64,000 nucleotides of DNA from an uncultured Mediterranea sp. (GCA_945831575.1 CAMACX010000013.1:1-64000); one strand, 5' to 3'; counted from the stretch's first letter, positions 8,138 to 18,016 are shown. The notes: generated from the sequence alone by a model not told the origin. Made by a program: numbers and translations.

Positions 8138-8278
8138 GAAAAGGGATAAAAATAGACCTAAGGGGAATAAGTTGAAAAACAAGCAAACGGCTGAAAATTG
8201 TTTTTCACGCTATTCACAGGCAATCATCAGCACAATAGGGTATTTCTTTAAAGAAAGAGAAAACAAAAAAATATAATT

Positions 8279-9217
8279 ATGAGTGATTTGATTGAAGCTA
8301 TCAAGCAACTGAAGAAAGAGAAAAATGCGTTGATCCTGGCTCACTACTACCAGCAGGGCGAAATTCAGGATATAGCCGACTACGTGGGCGACAGTTTGGC
8401 TCTGGCTCAATGGGCAGCCAAGACCGAAGCGCCGATTATCGTGATGTGTGGAGTACACTTCATGGGCGAGACGGCCAAGGTGCTCTGTCCGGATAAGAAG
8501 GTGTTGGTGCCCGACATGGCAGCCGGTTGCTCGTTGGCCGACAGTTGTCCGGCCGATGAATTTGCCCGTTTCGTGGCGGAGCATCCCGACCATACCGTCA
8601 TCTCTTACGTCAATACCACGGCCGCTGTCAAGGCGGTGACCGATGTGGTGGTGACCTCCACCAACGCCCGTCAGATTGTGGAGAGTTTCCCCAAGGAGGA
8701 GAAGATTATCTTTGGTCCTGACCGCAACCTGGGCAGCTACATCAACGCCATTACGGGACGTGAGATGCTGCTCTGGAATGGCGCTTGCCATGTACACGAG
8801 CAGTTCTCTGTGGAGAAGATTGTGGAGCTGAAGCAGCAGTACCCTGATGCCGTGGTGCTGGCTCACCCCGAATGCAAGAGTGTGGTGCTGAAGCTGGCCG
8901 ATGTGGTAGGATCTACCGCAGCCTTGCTCAAGTATGCCGTAGCTCATCCCGAGAAGCGTTACATCGTGGCTACCGAGAGCGGCATCCTGCATGAGATGCA
9001 GAAGAAGTGCCCCGACACCACCTTCATCCCCGCTCCGCCCAACGACAGCACCTGCGGTTGCAACGAGTGTAACTTCATGCGTCTCAACACCCTGCAGAAG
9101 CTCTACGACTGCCTGAAGAACGAGACACCCGAGATTACCGTTGACCCCGCCATAGCCGAGAAGGCCGTAAGACCCATCCAGCGTATGCTGGAGATCTCAG
9201 CCAAACTGGGACTCTAA
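8279..9217 (+). CDS. nadA: Quinolinate synthase A
   Basis: NadA condenses iminoaspartate with dihydroxyacetone phosphate to quinolinate in NAD synthesis. The 312-residue product has the expected three cysteines for the [4Fe-4S] cluster: C84 in AAGCSLADSC, one in NGACHVHEQ, and one in the C-terminal CGCNECNFM group. The N-terminal AHYYQQGEIQDIADYVGDSL is the family signature. Length is normal. Its usual partner genes nadB and nadC are not adjacent. Confidence 0.97.
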   Translation: MSDLIEAIKQLKKEKNALILAHYYQQGEIQDIADYVGDSLALAQWAAKTEAPIIVMCGVHFMGETAKVLCPDKKVLVPDMAAGCSLADSCPADEFARFVAEHPDHTVISYVNTTAAVKAVTDVVVTSTNARQIVESFPKEEKIIFGPDRNLGSYINAITGREMLLWNGACHVHEQFSVEKIVELKQQYPDAVVLAHPECKSVVLKLADVVGSTAALLKYAVAHPEKRYIVATESGILHEMQKKCPDTTFIPAPPNDSTCGCNECNFMRLNTLQKLYDCLKNETPEITVDPAIAEKAVRPIQRMLEISAKLGL

Positions 9218-9220
9218 ATA

Positions 9221-9281
9221 GTGAATAGTGATTAGTGATTAATGATTAGTGATTAATGATTAATGACTAATCACTATTCAC
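9221..9281. terminator. Palindromic TTAGTGATT repeat between convergent genes
   Basis: A perfect 16-bp inverted repeat (9221-9236 with 9266-9281) encloses tandem copies of TGATTAATGATTAG. It lies just after nadA and in front of the rdgB stop, so it may work as a terminator. Copies of AGCTACGAG/CTCGTAGCT words follow at 9302-9350. There is no T run. Confidence 0.5.
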
Positions 9282-9346
9282 TAATGACTAGCTAAAACTA
9301 TTACTCGTAGCTTGTAGCTAAAAAAAACGCTCGTAGCTAAAAAACG

Positions 9347-9928
9347 CTACTTATTGCTGATATACTTGCAAAGCTTTTGTGTAGCGATGGCGCGGTGACT
9401 GATATTATTCTTCAGTTCATCGCCCATCTCTGCAAAAGTCTTTGTATATCCTTCGGGCTTGAAGATGGGGTCGTAGCCAAATCCAGAGGTGCCGCGTCGG
9501 GAGGTGATAATCTCCCCCTTGACAATGCCTTCAAAGAGGTGCTCCTTGCCGTCGATGATTACAGCAAAGACGGTGCGAAATTGCGCCTTGCGGTTGGTTA
9601 CACCCTCCATATTCTTGAGCAATTTGCGCATATTGGCCTCCGAGTCGTGTCCTACTTCATCGGCATAGCGTGCGGAATAGACACCCGGTGCTCCATCCAA
9701 TGCCTCCACCTCAAGCCCCGTATCATCGGCAAAGCAGTTGGTATGATAGTGTTCGTAGATGTAGCGGGCCTTTATCAGCGCGTTGCCCTCCAGCGTATCA
9801 GCCGTCTCAGGTATCTCCTCGTCGCAATGGATATCTTTCAGGCTCAACACTTCAATCCGTTCACCAATAATCTTTCTGACCTCCTCCAACTTATGCTTGT
9901 TGTTGGTGGCAAATACAAAATGCTTCAT
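9347..9928 (-). CDS. rdgB: XTP/dITP diphosphatase (Ham1/RdgB family)
   Basis: The enzyme hydrolyses non-canonical purine triphosphates such as dITP and XTP to monophosphates, keeping them out of DNA. The 193-residue product starts with the family motif [12 protein letters not shown] and contains [20 protein letters not shown] and SGFGYDPIF, the substrate- and metal-binding parts. It is the last gene of the leuS-yitT-rdgB transcription unit, 34 bp after the YitT-type gene. Confidence 0.96.
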   Translation of the reverse strand: MKHFVFATNNKHKLEEVRKIIGERIEVLSLKDIHCDEEIPETADTLEGNALIKARYIYEHYHTNCFADDTGLEVEALDGAPGVYSARYADEVGHDSEANMRKLLKNMEGVTNRKAQFRTVFAVIIDGKEHLFEGIVKGEIITSRRGTSGFGYDPIFKPEGYTKTFAEMGDELKNNISHRAIATQKLCKYISNK

Positions 9929-9962
9929 ATGTGTGGTTTGCTTTCTGTAGTTATGATAACAG

Positions 9963-10865
9963 TTATTTCACTTTGATTTTGGCGAATCCTTCGCCAAATA
10001 CGCCGATGACGCTGCTCTGTGAGATGAATGCGTTGGGGTCGATCTCCTTCACCAGGCGGAAGATCTGCACCGACTGACGCTTGTAAGCCAATACGACGAG
10101 CACCTTCACATGGTTCTTGCTGTACCAACCGATGCCGTCAAGCACCGTCACACCGCGGTGAGTCTCCTTGGTGATGCGGTCGGCGATGCGCTCATACTCC
10201 TTGGAGAAGATGAAGAATTGCACCGACTGGCGGGCGTTGTTGACCACATAGTCGAGCACGAATCCGATCACAAACAGCGTGACAAAGCCGAAGATGACCC
10301 GTCGCCAATCGCCGAAGACGAAGTAGCAGGAGGAGATGATGGCGGCATCCGAAGCCATAACCATGCTACCCAGCGTCACATCCTTGTACTTGTTGATAAT
10401 GGCCGCGATGATGTCCGTACCTCCCGTACTGCCGTTGCAGTTGAAGACGATACCCAGGCCTAAGCCGCACAGCGAGGCACCAATCAGGCAGGCCATGAAG
10501 TCCTGCCCTTCGCCCAGAATCTTGGGCGGTATGCCGTCAGGACCATTGATAATCAGCTGGAAGAGCCACAGCAGGAAGGTCAATCCAAAGATGGCATAGG
10601 TGGTCTTGATACTGAACTTAGGTCCTAGGATCTTGATGGCAAAGGTCATCAGGATGGCATTGATGATGAAGAACGACCATTGGATGGGGAAGCCTGTCGC
10701 ATAATAGATGATGGCTCCGATACCGGTGGTACCACCGGTCGTAATCTGATAGGGGATGAGGAATGCGGCCCATCCCAGCGAGTAGCTCATAAGACCTATG
10801 GTGATAAACACATAGTCTTTGAGCTCCTGCAATACGGCTGCTTTACTGGGTTTGGTGATTTGCAT
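9963..10865 (-). CDS. YitT family membrane protein (DUF161/DUF2179), second copy
   Basis: Of 300 residues, about the first 210 form membrane segments with the conserved [17 protein letters not shown] and [15 protein letters not shown] motifs, and the rest is a DUF2179 domain ending VIGVFGEGF. It starts 5 bp after the leuS stop and lies 34 bp before rdgB, so it is probably co-transcribed. Its transport or other role is unknown. It is a diverged paralogue of the gene at 6154-7116. Confidence 0.88.
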   Translation of the reverse strand: MQITKPSKAAVLQELKDYVFITIGLMSYSLGWAAFLIPYQITTGGTTGIGAIIYYATGFPIQWSFFIINAILMTFAIKILGPKFSIKTTYAIFGLTFLLWLFQLIINGPDGIPPKILGEGQDFMACLIGASLCGLGLGIVFNCNGSTGGTDIIAAIINKYKDVTLGSMVMASDAAIISSCYFVFGDWRRVIFGFVTLFVIGFVLDYVVNNARQSVQFFIFSKEYERIADRITKETHRGVTVLDGIGWYSKNHVKVLVVLAYKRQSVQIFRLVKEIDPNAFISQSSVIGVFGEGFAKIKVK

Positions 10866-10870
10866 AGTTA

Positions 10871-13711
10871 TTAACCTTTCACGACGATATTCACAATCTT
10901 CTTCGGCACGATGATGACCTTGGCCACCTGCTTGCCTTCAATCCACTTCTGCGAACGCTCATCTGCCAGGACGGCTTGTTCGATTGTGGCGTTGTCAGCA
11001 TCAGCGGCAAAGGCTTGGTTGAAGCGGGCCTTGCCGTTGAAGGAGATGGTGTAATTCACCGTGTTTTCCACCAGATATTCTTCGTTGTAATTGGGCCATT
11101 GGGCATCGCATACCGAGCCTTCGTGACCCAGCTGCTCCCACAGCTCTTCACACACGTGAGGAGCGAAGGGGGTCAATGCAACGACCAGCATGTCAAGTAC
11201 TTCGCGCTTGCTGCACTTCATCGAGGCAAGTTCGTTCACACAGATCATGAAGGCGCTGATGGAGGTGTTGTACGAGAAGGTCTCGATGTCGCCCGTCACC
11301 TTTTTCACCAACTTATGCACAGCCTTCAGTTCATCGCGTGTAGCCGCTTCGTCGCTTACCAGGCAATGGCCGTTGCGGTCGTAGAAGAGGCTCCAGAACT
11401 TCTTCAGGAAGCGGTGTACGCCGTCGATGCCGTTGGTATCCCAGGGCTTTGACTGCTCCACAGGGCCGAGGAACATCTCGTACATACGCAGCGTGTCGGC
11501 ACCATATTTCTCTACAATCATGTCGGGATTGACCACGTTGAACATCGACTTTGACATCTTCTCCACGGCCCATCCGCAGATGTACTTGCCCTCTTCGAGG
11601 ATAAACTCGGCGTTGTTGTATTCCGGACGCCAAGCTTTGAAGGCCTCGATGTCGAGTACGTCATTGGAGACGATGTTGACATCCACATGGAGTGGGGTAG
11701 TGTCGTACTGATTCTTCAAGCCCAGTGAGACAAACGTGTTGGTGTCCTTGATGCGATAGACAAAGTTGCTGCGACCCTGTATCATACCCTGGTTGACCAG
11801 TTTCTGGAAAGGCTCTTCGGCCACGGAGTAACCCAGGTCGTGGAGGAACTTATTCCAGAAGCGGGAGTAGATGAGGTGACCCGTGGCGTGCTCCGTACCT
11901 CCCACGTAGAGATCCACATGCTGCCAGTAGCGGTCGTTCTTCTCCGAGACGAGGGCTTGGTCGTTGTGGGGATCCATATAGCGCAGGTAGTAGGCGCTGG
12001 AGCCGGCAAATCCGGGCATGGTATTGAGTTCCAAGGGGAAGATGGTGACGTGGTCGATGCGGCTGTTGTCAGTCACGCAGCGGTTGACCGTGTCCCAAGC
12101 CCACTTGGTGGCATGACCCAACGGGGGTTCGCCCGTCTCAGTAGGCAGGAACTTAGCCACTTCGGGCAGTTCGAGCGGCAGACATTCGGCTGGTATCATG
12201 TAGGGCATACCTTCTTTATAATAGACGGGGAAAGGTTCGCCCCAGTAGCGCTGGCGGCTGAAGATGGCATCACGCAGACGGTAGTTGACCTTCACGCGAC
12301 CCAGGTGATGCGCCTTGACGTACTCCTTCGTGGCGGCGATGGCCTCTTTGATGGTAAGGCCGTTGAGCGTGAGGCTACAATAGGGGTTTGCACCGGCCTT
12401 GGGCGAGTTGCATACGATACCCTCCTTGGCATCAAAGCTCTCCTCACTCACATCGCAACCCTCCACCAGCGGTACGATGGGCAGGTTGAAGTGGCGTGCA
12501 AAGGCGTAGTCGCGGCTGTCGTGTGCAGGTACGGCCATGATGGCTCCTGTACCGTAGCCGGCCAATACGTAGTCGCTGATCCAGATAGGCACCTCATCGC
12601 CCGTGAAGGGATTGATGGCGTAGCTGCCGCTGAACACACCGCTTACGCTGCGGTCGCTGATGCGCTCGCGCTCGGTGCGCTTCTTGGTGCGCTCCAGATA
12701 GGCCTCCACGGCCTCCTTCTGTGCGGCGGTAGTCACCTGAGGTACCAGTTCGCTCTCCGGAGCCAGCACCATGAAGGTGACGCCAAACATCGTATCGGCA
12801 CGGGTGGTGAAGATGGTAAACTCCAGGTCGCTATCCTTCACCTTGAATTGTACCTCCGTACCCTCGGAGCGTCCTATCCAGTTGCGTTGAGTCTCTTTCA
12901 GGGAATCCGTCCAGTCAATGTGCTCCAACCCGTCGAGTAGGCGCTGTGCATAAGCTGAGACGCGCAGGCACCATTGGCGCATCTTCTTCTGCACCACAGG
13001 GTAGCCACCACGTTCGCTCACGCCATCCACCACCTCATCGTTGGCCAGCACCGTACCCAGCTGCGGGCACCAGTTGACCATCGTCTCACCCAGGTAGGCG
13101 ATGCGGTAGTTCATCAACACCGTCTGCTGCTCCTTCTCGCTCATGGCCTTCCACTCCTCGGCGGTAAACTTCAGTTCCTCGCTGCAAGCTACGTCAAGCC
13201 CTGCGGTGCCCTCTGTCTCGAAGTGGGCAATCAGCTTCTCGATGGGTTGTGCCTTCTGGCAGGCGTTGCAGTAGAAGCTGCCAAACATCTGCTGGAAGGC
13301 CCATTGCGTCCAGTGGTAGTACCCCGGGTCGCAGGTGCGCACCTCGCGGCTCCAGTCGAACGAGAAGCCGATTTTATCCAGCTGTTCGCGGTAGCGGTTG
13401 ATATTGTTGACGGTTGTAATTGCAGGGTGTTGACCCGTCTGGATGGCATACTGCTCTGCGGGAAGTCCGTAGGCATCATACCCCATGGGGTTGAGCACGT
13501 TGAAGCCTTGCAGGCGCTTGTAGCGTGCATAGATGTCGGAGGCAATGTAACCTAGCGGGTGACCCACATGAAGGCCCGCACCGCTCGGGTAGGGGAACAT
13601 GTTGAGCACATAGAACTTCTGCTTCGTCTCGTCTTCAGTTACCTGATAGGTCTTACGTTGCACCCATCGTTGTTGCCACTTCTTTTCAATCTCCCTGAAA
13701 TTATATTCCAT
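10871..13711 (-). CDS. leuS: Leucyl-tRNA synthetase
   Basis: Charges tRNA-Leu. The 946-residue product has the class I motif HVGHPLGY near residue 50, a CP1 editing domain, and [10 protein letters not shown] in the C-terminal half. It has the extra segment around [15 protein letters not shown] seen in the longer Bacteroidetes enzymes. The frame stays open to 13798, but the -7 box CAAAGGTA (13788-13795, minus strand) puts the transcript start near 13781, so the ATG at 13711, opening [13 protein letters not shown] as in homologues, is the right start. First gene of the leuS-yitT-rdgB unit. Confidence 0.97.
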   Translation of the reverse strand: MEYNFREIEKKWQQRWVQRKTYQVTEDETKQKFYVLNMFPYPSGAGLHVGHPLGYIASDIYARYKRLQGFNVLNPMGYDAYGLPAEQYAIQTGQHPAITTVNNINRYREQLDKIGFSFDWSREVRTCDPGYYHWTQWAFQQMFGSFYCNACQKAQPIEKLIAHFETEGTAGLDVACSEELKFTAEEWKAMSEKEQQTVLMNYRIAYLGETMVNWCPQLGTVLANDEVVDGVSERGGYPVVQKKMRQWCLRVSAYAQRLLDGLEHIDWTDSLKETQRNWIGRSEGTEVQFKVKDSDLEFTIFTTRADTMFGVTFMVLAPESELVPQVTTAAQKEAVEAYLERTKKRTERERISDRSVSGVFSGSYAINPFTGDEVPIWISDYVLAGYGTGAIMAVPAHDSRDYAFARHFNLPIVPLVEGCDVSEESFDAKEGIVCNSPKAGANPYCSLTLNGLTIKEAIAATKEYVKAHHLGRVKVNYRLRDAIFSRQRYWGEPFPVYYKEGMPYMIPAECLPLELPEVAKFLPTETGEPPLGHATKWAWDTVNRCVTDNSRIDHVTIFPLELNTMPGFAGSSAYYLRYMDPHNDQALVSEKNDRYWQHVDLYVGGTEHATGHLIYSRFWNKFLHDLGYSVAEEPFQKLVNQGMIQGRSNFVYRIKDTNTFVSLGLKNQYDTTPLHVDVNIVSNDVLDIEAFKAWRPEYNNAEFILEEGKYICGWAVEKMSKSMFNVVNPDMIVEKYGADTLRMYEMFLGPVEQSKPWDTNGIDGVHRFLKKFWSLFYDRNGHCLVSDEAATRDELKAVHKLVKKVTGDIETFSYNTSISAFMICVNELASMKCSKREVLDMLVVALTPFAPHVCEELWEQLGHEGSVCDAQWPNYNEEYLVENTVNYTISFNGKARFNQAFAADADNATIEQAVLADERSQKWIEGKQVAKVIIVPKKIVNIVVKG

Positions 13712-13787
13712 ACTCTTATCGTTGATAGGTTGTTTATAACTGTTGTATTCCGGTTGAAAAATCACCATACTTGGTGAATAATCGGTG

Positions 13788-13820
13788 CAAAGGTACATTT
13801 TATTTTTCTTACTCTACAAT
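13788..13820 (-). promoter_or_regulatory. leuS promoter
   Basis: On the minus strand: ATTG (13817-13820), 21 bp, TACCTTTG (13788-13795). It lies downstream of the most distal in-frame ATG and so decides the leuS start. Confidence 0.6.
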
Positions 13821-13828
13821 TTTTTCTC

Positions 13829-13836
13829 TACTTTTG
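13829..13836 (+). promoter_or_regulatory. -7 box of the EamA transporter gene
   Basis: TACTTTTG, about 34-41 bp before the ATG, back to back with the leuS promoter. Confidence 0.5.
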
Positions 13837-13870
13837 CATCGCAAAATAATCGCAAAATAAAGAATCACGC

Positions 13871-14752
13871 ATGAAAGAGAAATTATTGCAGGTCAAATGG
13901 CACCTGATTGCCATCCTGACGGTGGGTATCTGGGGTACGACGTTCATCTCTACGAAGATATTGATAGGTAATGGGTTGACTCCTCAGGAGATCTTCCTGC
14001 TCCGCTTCCTGATGGCTTATGTAGGCATCTGGCTCATCTCGCCGCACAATCTGGTGGCCGACCACTGGAAGGACGAGGGATGGCTGCTCCTGGGTGGATT
14101 GACGGGCGGAAGTCTCTACTTCCTGACGGAGAATACCGCGCTCGGCATTACGCAAACCACCAACGTAGCCTTTATCGTCTGCTCCACACCGCTCCTTACC
14201 ACGCTGCTCACTCGCCTCTTCTTTCCTCAGGAGAAGGGTGGGCGATGGCTGCTTCCCGGGTCGCTGGTGGCTCTGCTCGGTGTAGGATTGCTGGTCTTCA
14301 ACGGTAACTTCGTCCTCAAACTCTCCCCTGTGGGTGACCTGCTCTCGCTCGCTGCCTCCTTGCTCTGGGCCTTCTACAGCTTGATTATCCTGAAGCTGAA
14401 GGGGCGTTACAGCACGGTCTTCATCACGAGGAAAATATTCTTCTACGGGTTGCTTACCATACTCCCTGTCTTTCTTTTTCAGCCCTGGGACTTCCCTCTG
14501 GAAGGGCTGCTTGTGCCGGCCGTCTGGGGCAACCTGCTCTTCCTCGGCTTGCTGGCTTCGCTCATCTGCTTCGTGGTGTGGAATCTGGTGCTGAAGAACC
14601 TCGGCACCCTCTCGTCATCCAATTACCTCTACCTGAATCCACTCTTCACCACCATCGCCTCGCTGCTCTTCCTCGATGAGCGCTTCACCTGGATGTCGCT
14701 AATAGGTGCCCTCTTCGTGCTCTCCGGCGTCTATATCTCCGGCAAAAAATAA
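13871..14752 (+). CDS. EamA/DMT superfamily transporter
   Basis: The 293-residue product is hydrophobic throughout and consists of two repeats of five membrane segments (EamA domains, about 10-145 and 155-290). Motifs such as WGTTFISTKILI near the start and LLFLDERFTWMSLIGALFVL near the end are typical. These inner-membrane proteins export or import metabolites; the substrate cannot be read from sequence. Confidence 0.9.
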   Translation: MKEKLLQVKWHLIAILTVGIWGTTFISTKILIGNGLTPQEIFLLRFLMAYVGIWLISPHNLVADHWKDEGWLLLGGLTGGSLYFLTENTALGITQTTNVAFIVCSTPLLTTLLTRLFFPQEKGGRWLLPGSLVALLGVGLLVFNGNFVLKLSPVGDLLSLAASLLWAFYSLIILKLKGRYSTVFITRKIFFYGLLTILPVFLFQPWDFPLEGLLVPAVWGNLLFLGLLASLICFVVWNLVLKNLGTLSSSNYLYLNPLFTTIASLLFLDERFTWMSLIGALFVLSGVYISGKK

Positions 14753-14835
14753 TTGCACCCCGTTGCAACTTTTCGTACCCTCCCTGCGTCTAATGGATAA
14801 AACATAATTTCTCTCAAACCACAAAACCAAGAAAT

Positions 14836-14874
14836 AAAGCCGGAGGCACTGTGAAGCGCCACCGGCTTTTCTTA
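14836..14874. terminator. Bidirectional terminator
   Basis: AAAGCCGG (14836-14843) pairs with CCGGCTTT (14862-14869), with further pairing inside. TTTTCTT follows on the plus strand and TATTTCTT on the minus strand, so it can stop both the EamA and the DUF1573 transcripts. Confidence 0.8.
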
Positions 14875-14900
14875 TCTTCATGGATTCTTTTTCACGTTAT

Positions 14901-14925
14901 ACTCGTAGCTTGTAGCTCGTAGCTA
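14901..14925. repeat. AGCTACGAG/AGCTACAAG repeat cluster
   Basis: Three words of the AGCTAC(G/A)AG type. Similar clusters lie at 9302-9350 and 23000-23034. This one supplies the stop codon of the DUF1573 gene. Confidence 0.75.
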
Positions 14926-15204
14926 TTCTTCGGGCACGTAGGTGATGCGCACCACGCCCTTGGCACCGGGTGCATAGGGCTTGTCGCTCCACTTGGCAGA
15001 GGTGCAGCCGCAGCCGGTGATGACCTGCTTGATGAGGAGCGGCTTGTCGCCCGTGTTGCTGAAGTGGAAGTCGTAGCTCATGCTGCCGTCGCGCTCGTCA
15101 AACTCGTCAAAGTCGTGAATGACCTCGGTAAATGTAATCTGCTGTGCTTTGCTGATGCCTGCAAGGCCTATCACGAAGAGAAGGAATAGAAAGCTCTTTT
15201 TCAT
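14923..15204 (-). CDS. DUF1573 domain protein, apparently shortened at the C-terminus
   Basis: The 93-residue product has a signal peptide (MKKSFLFLLFVIGLAGISKA) and the start of a DUF1573 immunoglobulin-like fold: FTEVIHDFDEFDERDG, FHFSNTGDKPLLIKQV and the conserved TGCGCTSAKW. Family members usually continue for several more strands after VRITYVPE; here the stop comes straight after it. That stop (14923-14925) lies inside a CTCGTAGCTTGTAGCT repeat, and no remaining domain sequence follows. The function of DUF1573 proteins is unknown. Confidence 0.7.
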   Translation of the reverse strand: MKKSFLFLLFVIGLAGISKAQQITFTEVIHDFDEFDERDGSMSYDFHFSNTGDKPLLIKQVITGCGCTSAKWSDKPYAPGAKGVVRITYVPEE

Positions 15205-15368
15205 GGTCGGAAGTGTGTTAGTTATAAAGTGGATTATTGCTTACGTTTGCTTGCACATTCTTGCGAACGGCCTTACAAAAGTACTCCATTTGAGCCAGCA
15301 AACAAGCTTTTCATGGAATAATGTACGAATTTACCTCAGATTATGTACGAATCTATCGTTATATTGCT

Positions 15369-15376
15369 TACATTTG
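15369..15376 (+). promoter_or_regulatory. -7 box for the CBM9-like gene
   Basis: TACATTTG. It lies inside the frame upstream of the ATG at 15405 and therefore argues against longer starts. Confidence 0.45.
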
Positions 15377-15404
15377 CAGTCAAAATCAATCAACTAATGC
15401 CGTT

Positions 15405-16058
15405 ATGAACAACTTGAAGATTCAGAAGATAAATGTTGCGCAGCAACCCGATGCTGCCTCCTTGCCCGCCTTGCTCGACCGCATGGGGGTGGATTTCCAA
15501 CCCATCAATCAGGTGAATTGGCCCGATGAGTACCCTTACCAGCCGGCGGTGGCTTTCCGCATGGCTTATACCGACGGGGCGCTGCTGCTCCACTACCGCG
15601 TGAGCGAGGAGAGTGTACGCTCCGTGGCCGGTAGGGACAACGGTCCTGTGTGGGAGGACTCCTGCGTGGAGTTCTTCTCCATTCCTGCCGGTGATGGTGT
15701 CTATTACAACATGGAGTGCAACTGCACGGGTCGGCTGCTCGTGGGCGGCGGTGCCGGTCGCAAGGGCCGTCAACATGCCCCGCAGGAGGTGCTCGACAAG
15801 GTCGGTCGCTGGTCGTCGCTCGGCTCGGGCGACCTGGAGGAGTGCAAGGCCCCCGAAGTATGGGAGGTGGCGCTCGTCATCCCCTTCAGCACCTACTTCC
15901 TGCATCACCTCACCTCACTGGATGGCTGCACCGTGAGAGCCAACTTCTACAAGTGTGGCGACAAGCTCAGCAAGCCCCACTTCCTCTCCTGGAACCCCAT
16001 CGTGTGGGAAAAGCCCAACTTCCACCTGCCCGACTTCTTCGGGACGCTGGAGTTCTGA
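15405..16058 (+). CDS. Carbohydrate-binding family 9-like protein
   Basis: The 217-residue product resembles the CBM9-like/DOMON beta-sandwich: ALLLHYRVSEESVRSV, PVWEDSCVEFFS, YYNMECNC and a C-terminal HFLSWNPI. These proteins often bind sugar ends, but no signal peptide is present, so it may act in the cytoplasm or bind something else. The start at 15405 is chosen because a -7 box at 15369-15376 lies inside the upstream extension. Confidence 0.78.
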   Translation: MNNLKIQKINVAQQPDAASLPALLDRMGVDFQPINQVNWPDEYPYQPAVAFRMAYTDGALLLHYRVSEESVRSVAGRDNGPVWEDSCVEFFSIPAGDGVYYNMECNCTGRLLVGGGAGRKGRQHAPQEVLDKVGRWSSLGSGDLEECKAPEVWEVALVIPFSTYFLHHLTSLDGCTVRANFYKCGDKLSKPHFLSWNPIVWEKPNFHLPDFFGTLEF

Positions 16059-16117
16059 CGTTGTTTTTGCCCACTTATTCCGATTTGAGCGGGTCAAAGC
16101 ATTCCGAATGGCTCGGG

Positions 16118-17554
16118 TCAGATCAGCTCGGCAAAGAGGTGCTTGGCCGTCAGCTGGCTGTGGATGATGGAGGAGTGGATGCCTTGGGAGACCCCTGCAG
16201 GGGTGACAAACGTCATCACGGCTCCACGCCTGATGCCGGTCATCTCCATAAACAGATTCCTCCGCATCTTCAGCCTCTCCTCATAATCCTTGGAGATGAG
16301 GTATGGGCCATCTGAGAACTTCATCTCCACCAAGTGAATGAGCTTGTCTGCCCGCTTGATCACGAGGTCAATCTGCGTGCCTTTCCGTTCATCCCCTTTG
16401 GGCGGGACGAATCGCCACGCAGAGGCCTCTGTGGCCATGCCTGAGATGCCCAATCCCTGCTTGATGTGAGGCAGGTGACGCAGGCAGATCTCCTCAAACG
16501 AGAAGCCTTCCCACGACTCTACGTTCCTGTCCATGAAGTGATGTTGCCAATACTGGTCGTCACGGCTGCGGTTATTCTCCACATACCTGAAATAGAACAG
16601 CGTATAGAAGTCCGACAGACGGTACAGGGTCAGTTTGCTCTTATTGCCGAACTGTACATACGATAGGATAAAGTCACATCGCTCCAGGTTGTCGAGCATC
16701 TTCGTCAGGCTTCCACCCGAGTAGCCCGTAGCCTCCTCAATCTCCTTTCTTGTCAATCCCTCACGTCGTGTGGACAGCACTCTCACGATGTGGATGTAAC
16801 GGTCGGCCTTGTTGAACAGGGCATTGTAGAGTTCGTTAAACTCTCCGTTCAGCTCTCCGTCTCTTCTGAATATCAGTGCATCCACATTCTCCGGCAGGCT
16901 CAGGTAGGGCTTCAGGAGACTTAGGTAGAAGGGTACTCCTCCGAAGAGCATGTAGCATTGCATGATCTGGTATTCGTCCCAGTCAAAGCCATGCTCCCTC
17001 AGGTACTCCCTGCACTCGTTCAGGTAGAATGGCCGCAGGTACATGCGGTGTGTGATGCGGTTGTGCAGTCCTCCACGGTTGTCTTCCAGCTTGTCCTTCA
17101 TCCAGCTGGTGGCACTGCCGCAGGCGATGAGCACGATGTCATCCCTGTTTTGTACCCAGCTCGACCAGAAATATTCCAGTTCTTCGACAAACTCGTTGCC
17201 TAGCGTGTCAATCCAGGGCATCTCGTCAAAAAACAACACCTTACGCTTGTCGTTGCACGTCTCCAGATAGCGTGCCAGCAGGGTGAATGCTTTATGCCAG
17301 TTGTCGATAGCAGGCAAGTTATCCTCATGGGCGTAGTAGGAGAGTGCCTCGCGGAAATTGTTCAGCTGCTCTGCCTTCTTCTTCCGATGCGCCCCGACGA
17401 AGTGAAAACTGTATATGTCATTAAAAAAACGGCGCACCAGAAACGTCTTCCCTACACGGCGTCTGCCGTAGAGGATGATCATCTCCGAACGTTGTGACTC
17501 CATGGCCCATTGCAGTTCCTGACATTCGTGCGTCCTACCGATAAGTCTTTCCAT
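16118..17554 (-). CDS. ATP-binding protein with AAA domain and DUF234-type C-terminus
   Basis: The 478-residue product starts MERLIGRTHECQEL and has Walker A GRRRVGKTF near residue 35 and Walker B VLFFDEMPW. A winged-helix part follows (GLTRKEIEEATGYSGGSLTK), and the C-terminal DUF234 region carries an E-x-K motif (HLVEMKF) like a PD-(D/E)XK nuclease. Such ATPases are common in archaea and Bacteroidetes; their job is unknown, with DNA processing or defence suggested. The frame is open to 17707, but the promoter at 17581-17612 makes 17554 the start. Just upstream sit two 42-bp palindromic repeats. Confidence 0.85.
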   Translation of the reverse strand: MERLIGRTHECQELQWAMESQRSEMIILYGRRRVGKTFLVRRFFNDIYSFHFVGAHRKKKAEQLNNFREALSYYAHEDNLPAIDNWHKAFTLLARYLETCNDKRKVLFFDEMPWIDTLGNEFVEELEYFWSSWVQNRDDIVLIACGSATSWMKDKLEDNRGGLHNRITHRMYLRPFYLNECREYLREHGFDWDEYQIMQCYMLFGGVPFYLSLLKPYLSLPENVDALIFRRDGELNGEFNELYNALFNKADRYIHIVRVLSTRREGLTRKEIEEATGYSGGSLTKMLDNLERCDFILSYVQFGNKSKLTLYRLSDFYTLFYFRYVENNRSRDDQYWQHHFMDRNVESWEGFSFEEICLRHLPHIKQGLGISGMATEASAWRFVPPKGDERKGTQIDLVIKRADKLIHLVEMKFSDGPYLISKDYEERLKMRRNLFMEMTGIRRGAVMTFVTPAGVSQGIHSSIIHSQLTAKHLFAELI

Positions 17555-17580
17555 AACTTCCTTGCTCTTTGTTTCGCCTG

Positions 17581-17612
17581 CAAAGATAAGCATTTCATGT
17601 GATAGAAACAAT
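17581..17612 (-). promoter_or_regulatory. Promoter of the DUF234-type ATPase gene
   Basis: On the minus strand: ATTG (17609-17612), 20 bp, TATCTTTG (17581-17588). Transcript start about 20 nt before the ATG at 17554. Confidence 0.6.
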
Positions 17613-17615
17613 AGC

Positions 17616-17709
17616 TTTTGTCCAAATATGGGGTAAAAATAAGGGATTTGGGCAAAAGTTGATTGAGTTTTGTCCAAATGTGGGGTAAAAATAGGGGATT
17701 TGGGCAAAA
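17616..17709. repeat. Two 42-bp palindromic direct repeats
   Basis: Units 17616-17657 and 17668-17709 each run from TTTTGTCCAAAT to ATTTGGGCAAAA, arms that are nearly complementary. They start 4 bp beyond the -33 box of the ATPase gene, where an operator would be expected. Confidence 0.85.
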
Positions 17710-17792
17710 CTAGAGTCCTTGCTTCCTTCTATTTGGTTCCTCCTATTTGGTTCCTAATTGTCCTAATCAGGCTGACTCGCTGACTTGGTCAC

Positions 17793-17890
17793 GATGGTCA
17801 ATTGTCATTAGTCATTAGGCCACTAAGGTTGGAGGATTTTTTTCCGTGCCGCATGTCGTACCCCTTTTTGACTAATGACAATTGACCATC
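17793..17890. repeat. Perfect 22-bp inverted repeat
   Basis: GATGGTCAATTGTCATTAGT (17793-17812, continuing to 17814) is exactly complementary to 17869-17890, across 54 bp. No gene lies inside. Confidence 0.85.
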
Positions 17891-17951
17891 ATGACACTAA
17901 CGACTAATCAACATCCCACTGCAAAAGGGGGGGGGACTCAGACGTAAGGGC

Positions 17952-17979
17952 AAAAAAAAAAGGAGTACCGCTGTACTCC
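17952..17979 (-). terminator. Intrinsic terminator of small RNA copy 2
   Basis: GGAGTAC (17962-17968) and GTACTCC (17973-17979) form the stem; ten T follow on the minus strand (17952-17961). Confidence 0.85.
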
Positions 17980-18016
17980 AACCTTTGTTAACCTTAAATC
18001 TAATACTATGAAAAAC
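17952..18016 (-). ncRNA. Short RNA, copy 2 of a duplicated locus
   Basis: Inverted copy of the RNA at 1296-1358. The body, including TTAGATTTAAGGTTAACAA, is identical, and the terminator loop differs by a base exchange that keeps the stem. Promoter and terminator are both retained. It lies between the ATPase gene and the DUF2851 gene. Confidence 0.6.

Larger units (their letters stand above)
7752..8278. other. Intergenic region with divergent promoters and a leader hairpin
   Basis: This 527-bp stretch has no gene. It holds a TACTTTTG -7 box for the methyltransferase gene (minus strand, 7812-7819), a TAACTTTG box facing nadA (8040-8047), and, in the implied 225-nt nadA leader, a hairpin at 8094-8137 (CTATTCA/TGAATAG and TCCTCA/TGAGGA). 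Confidence 0.6.

Noticed and set aside
11840..12940. 366-codon frame antisense to leuS
   Set aside because: Shadow of leuS; no signal, motif or promoter of its own.
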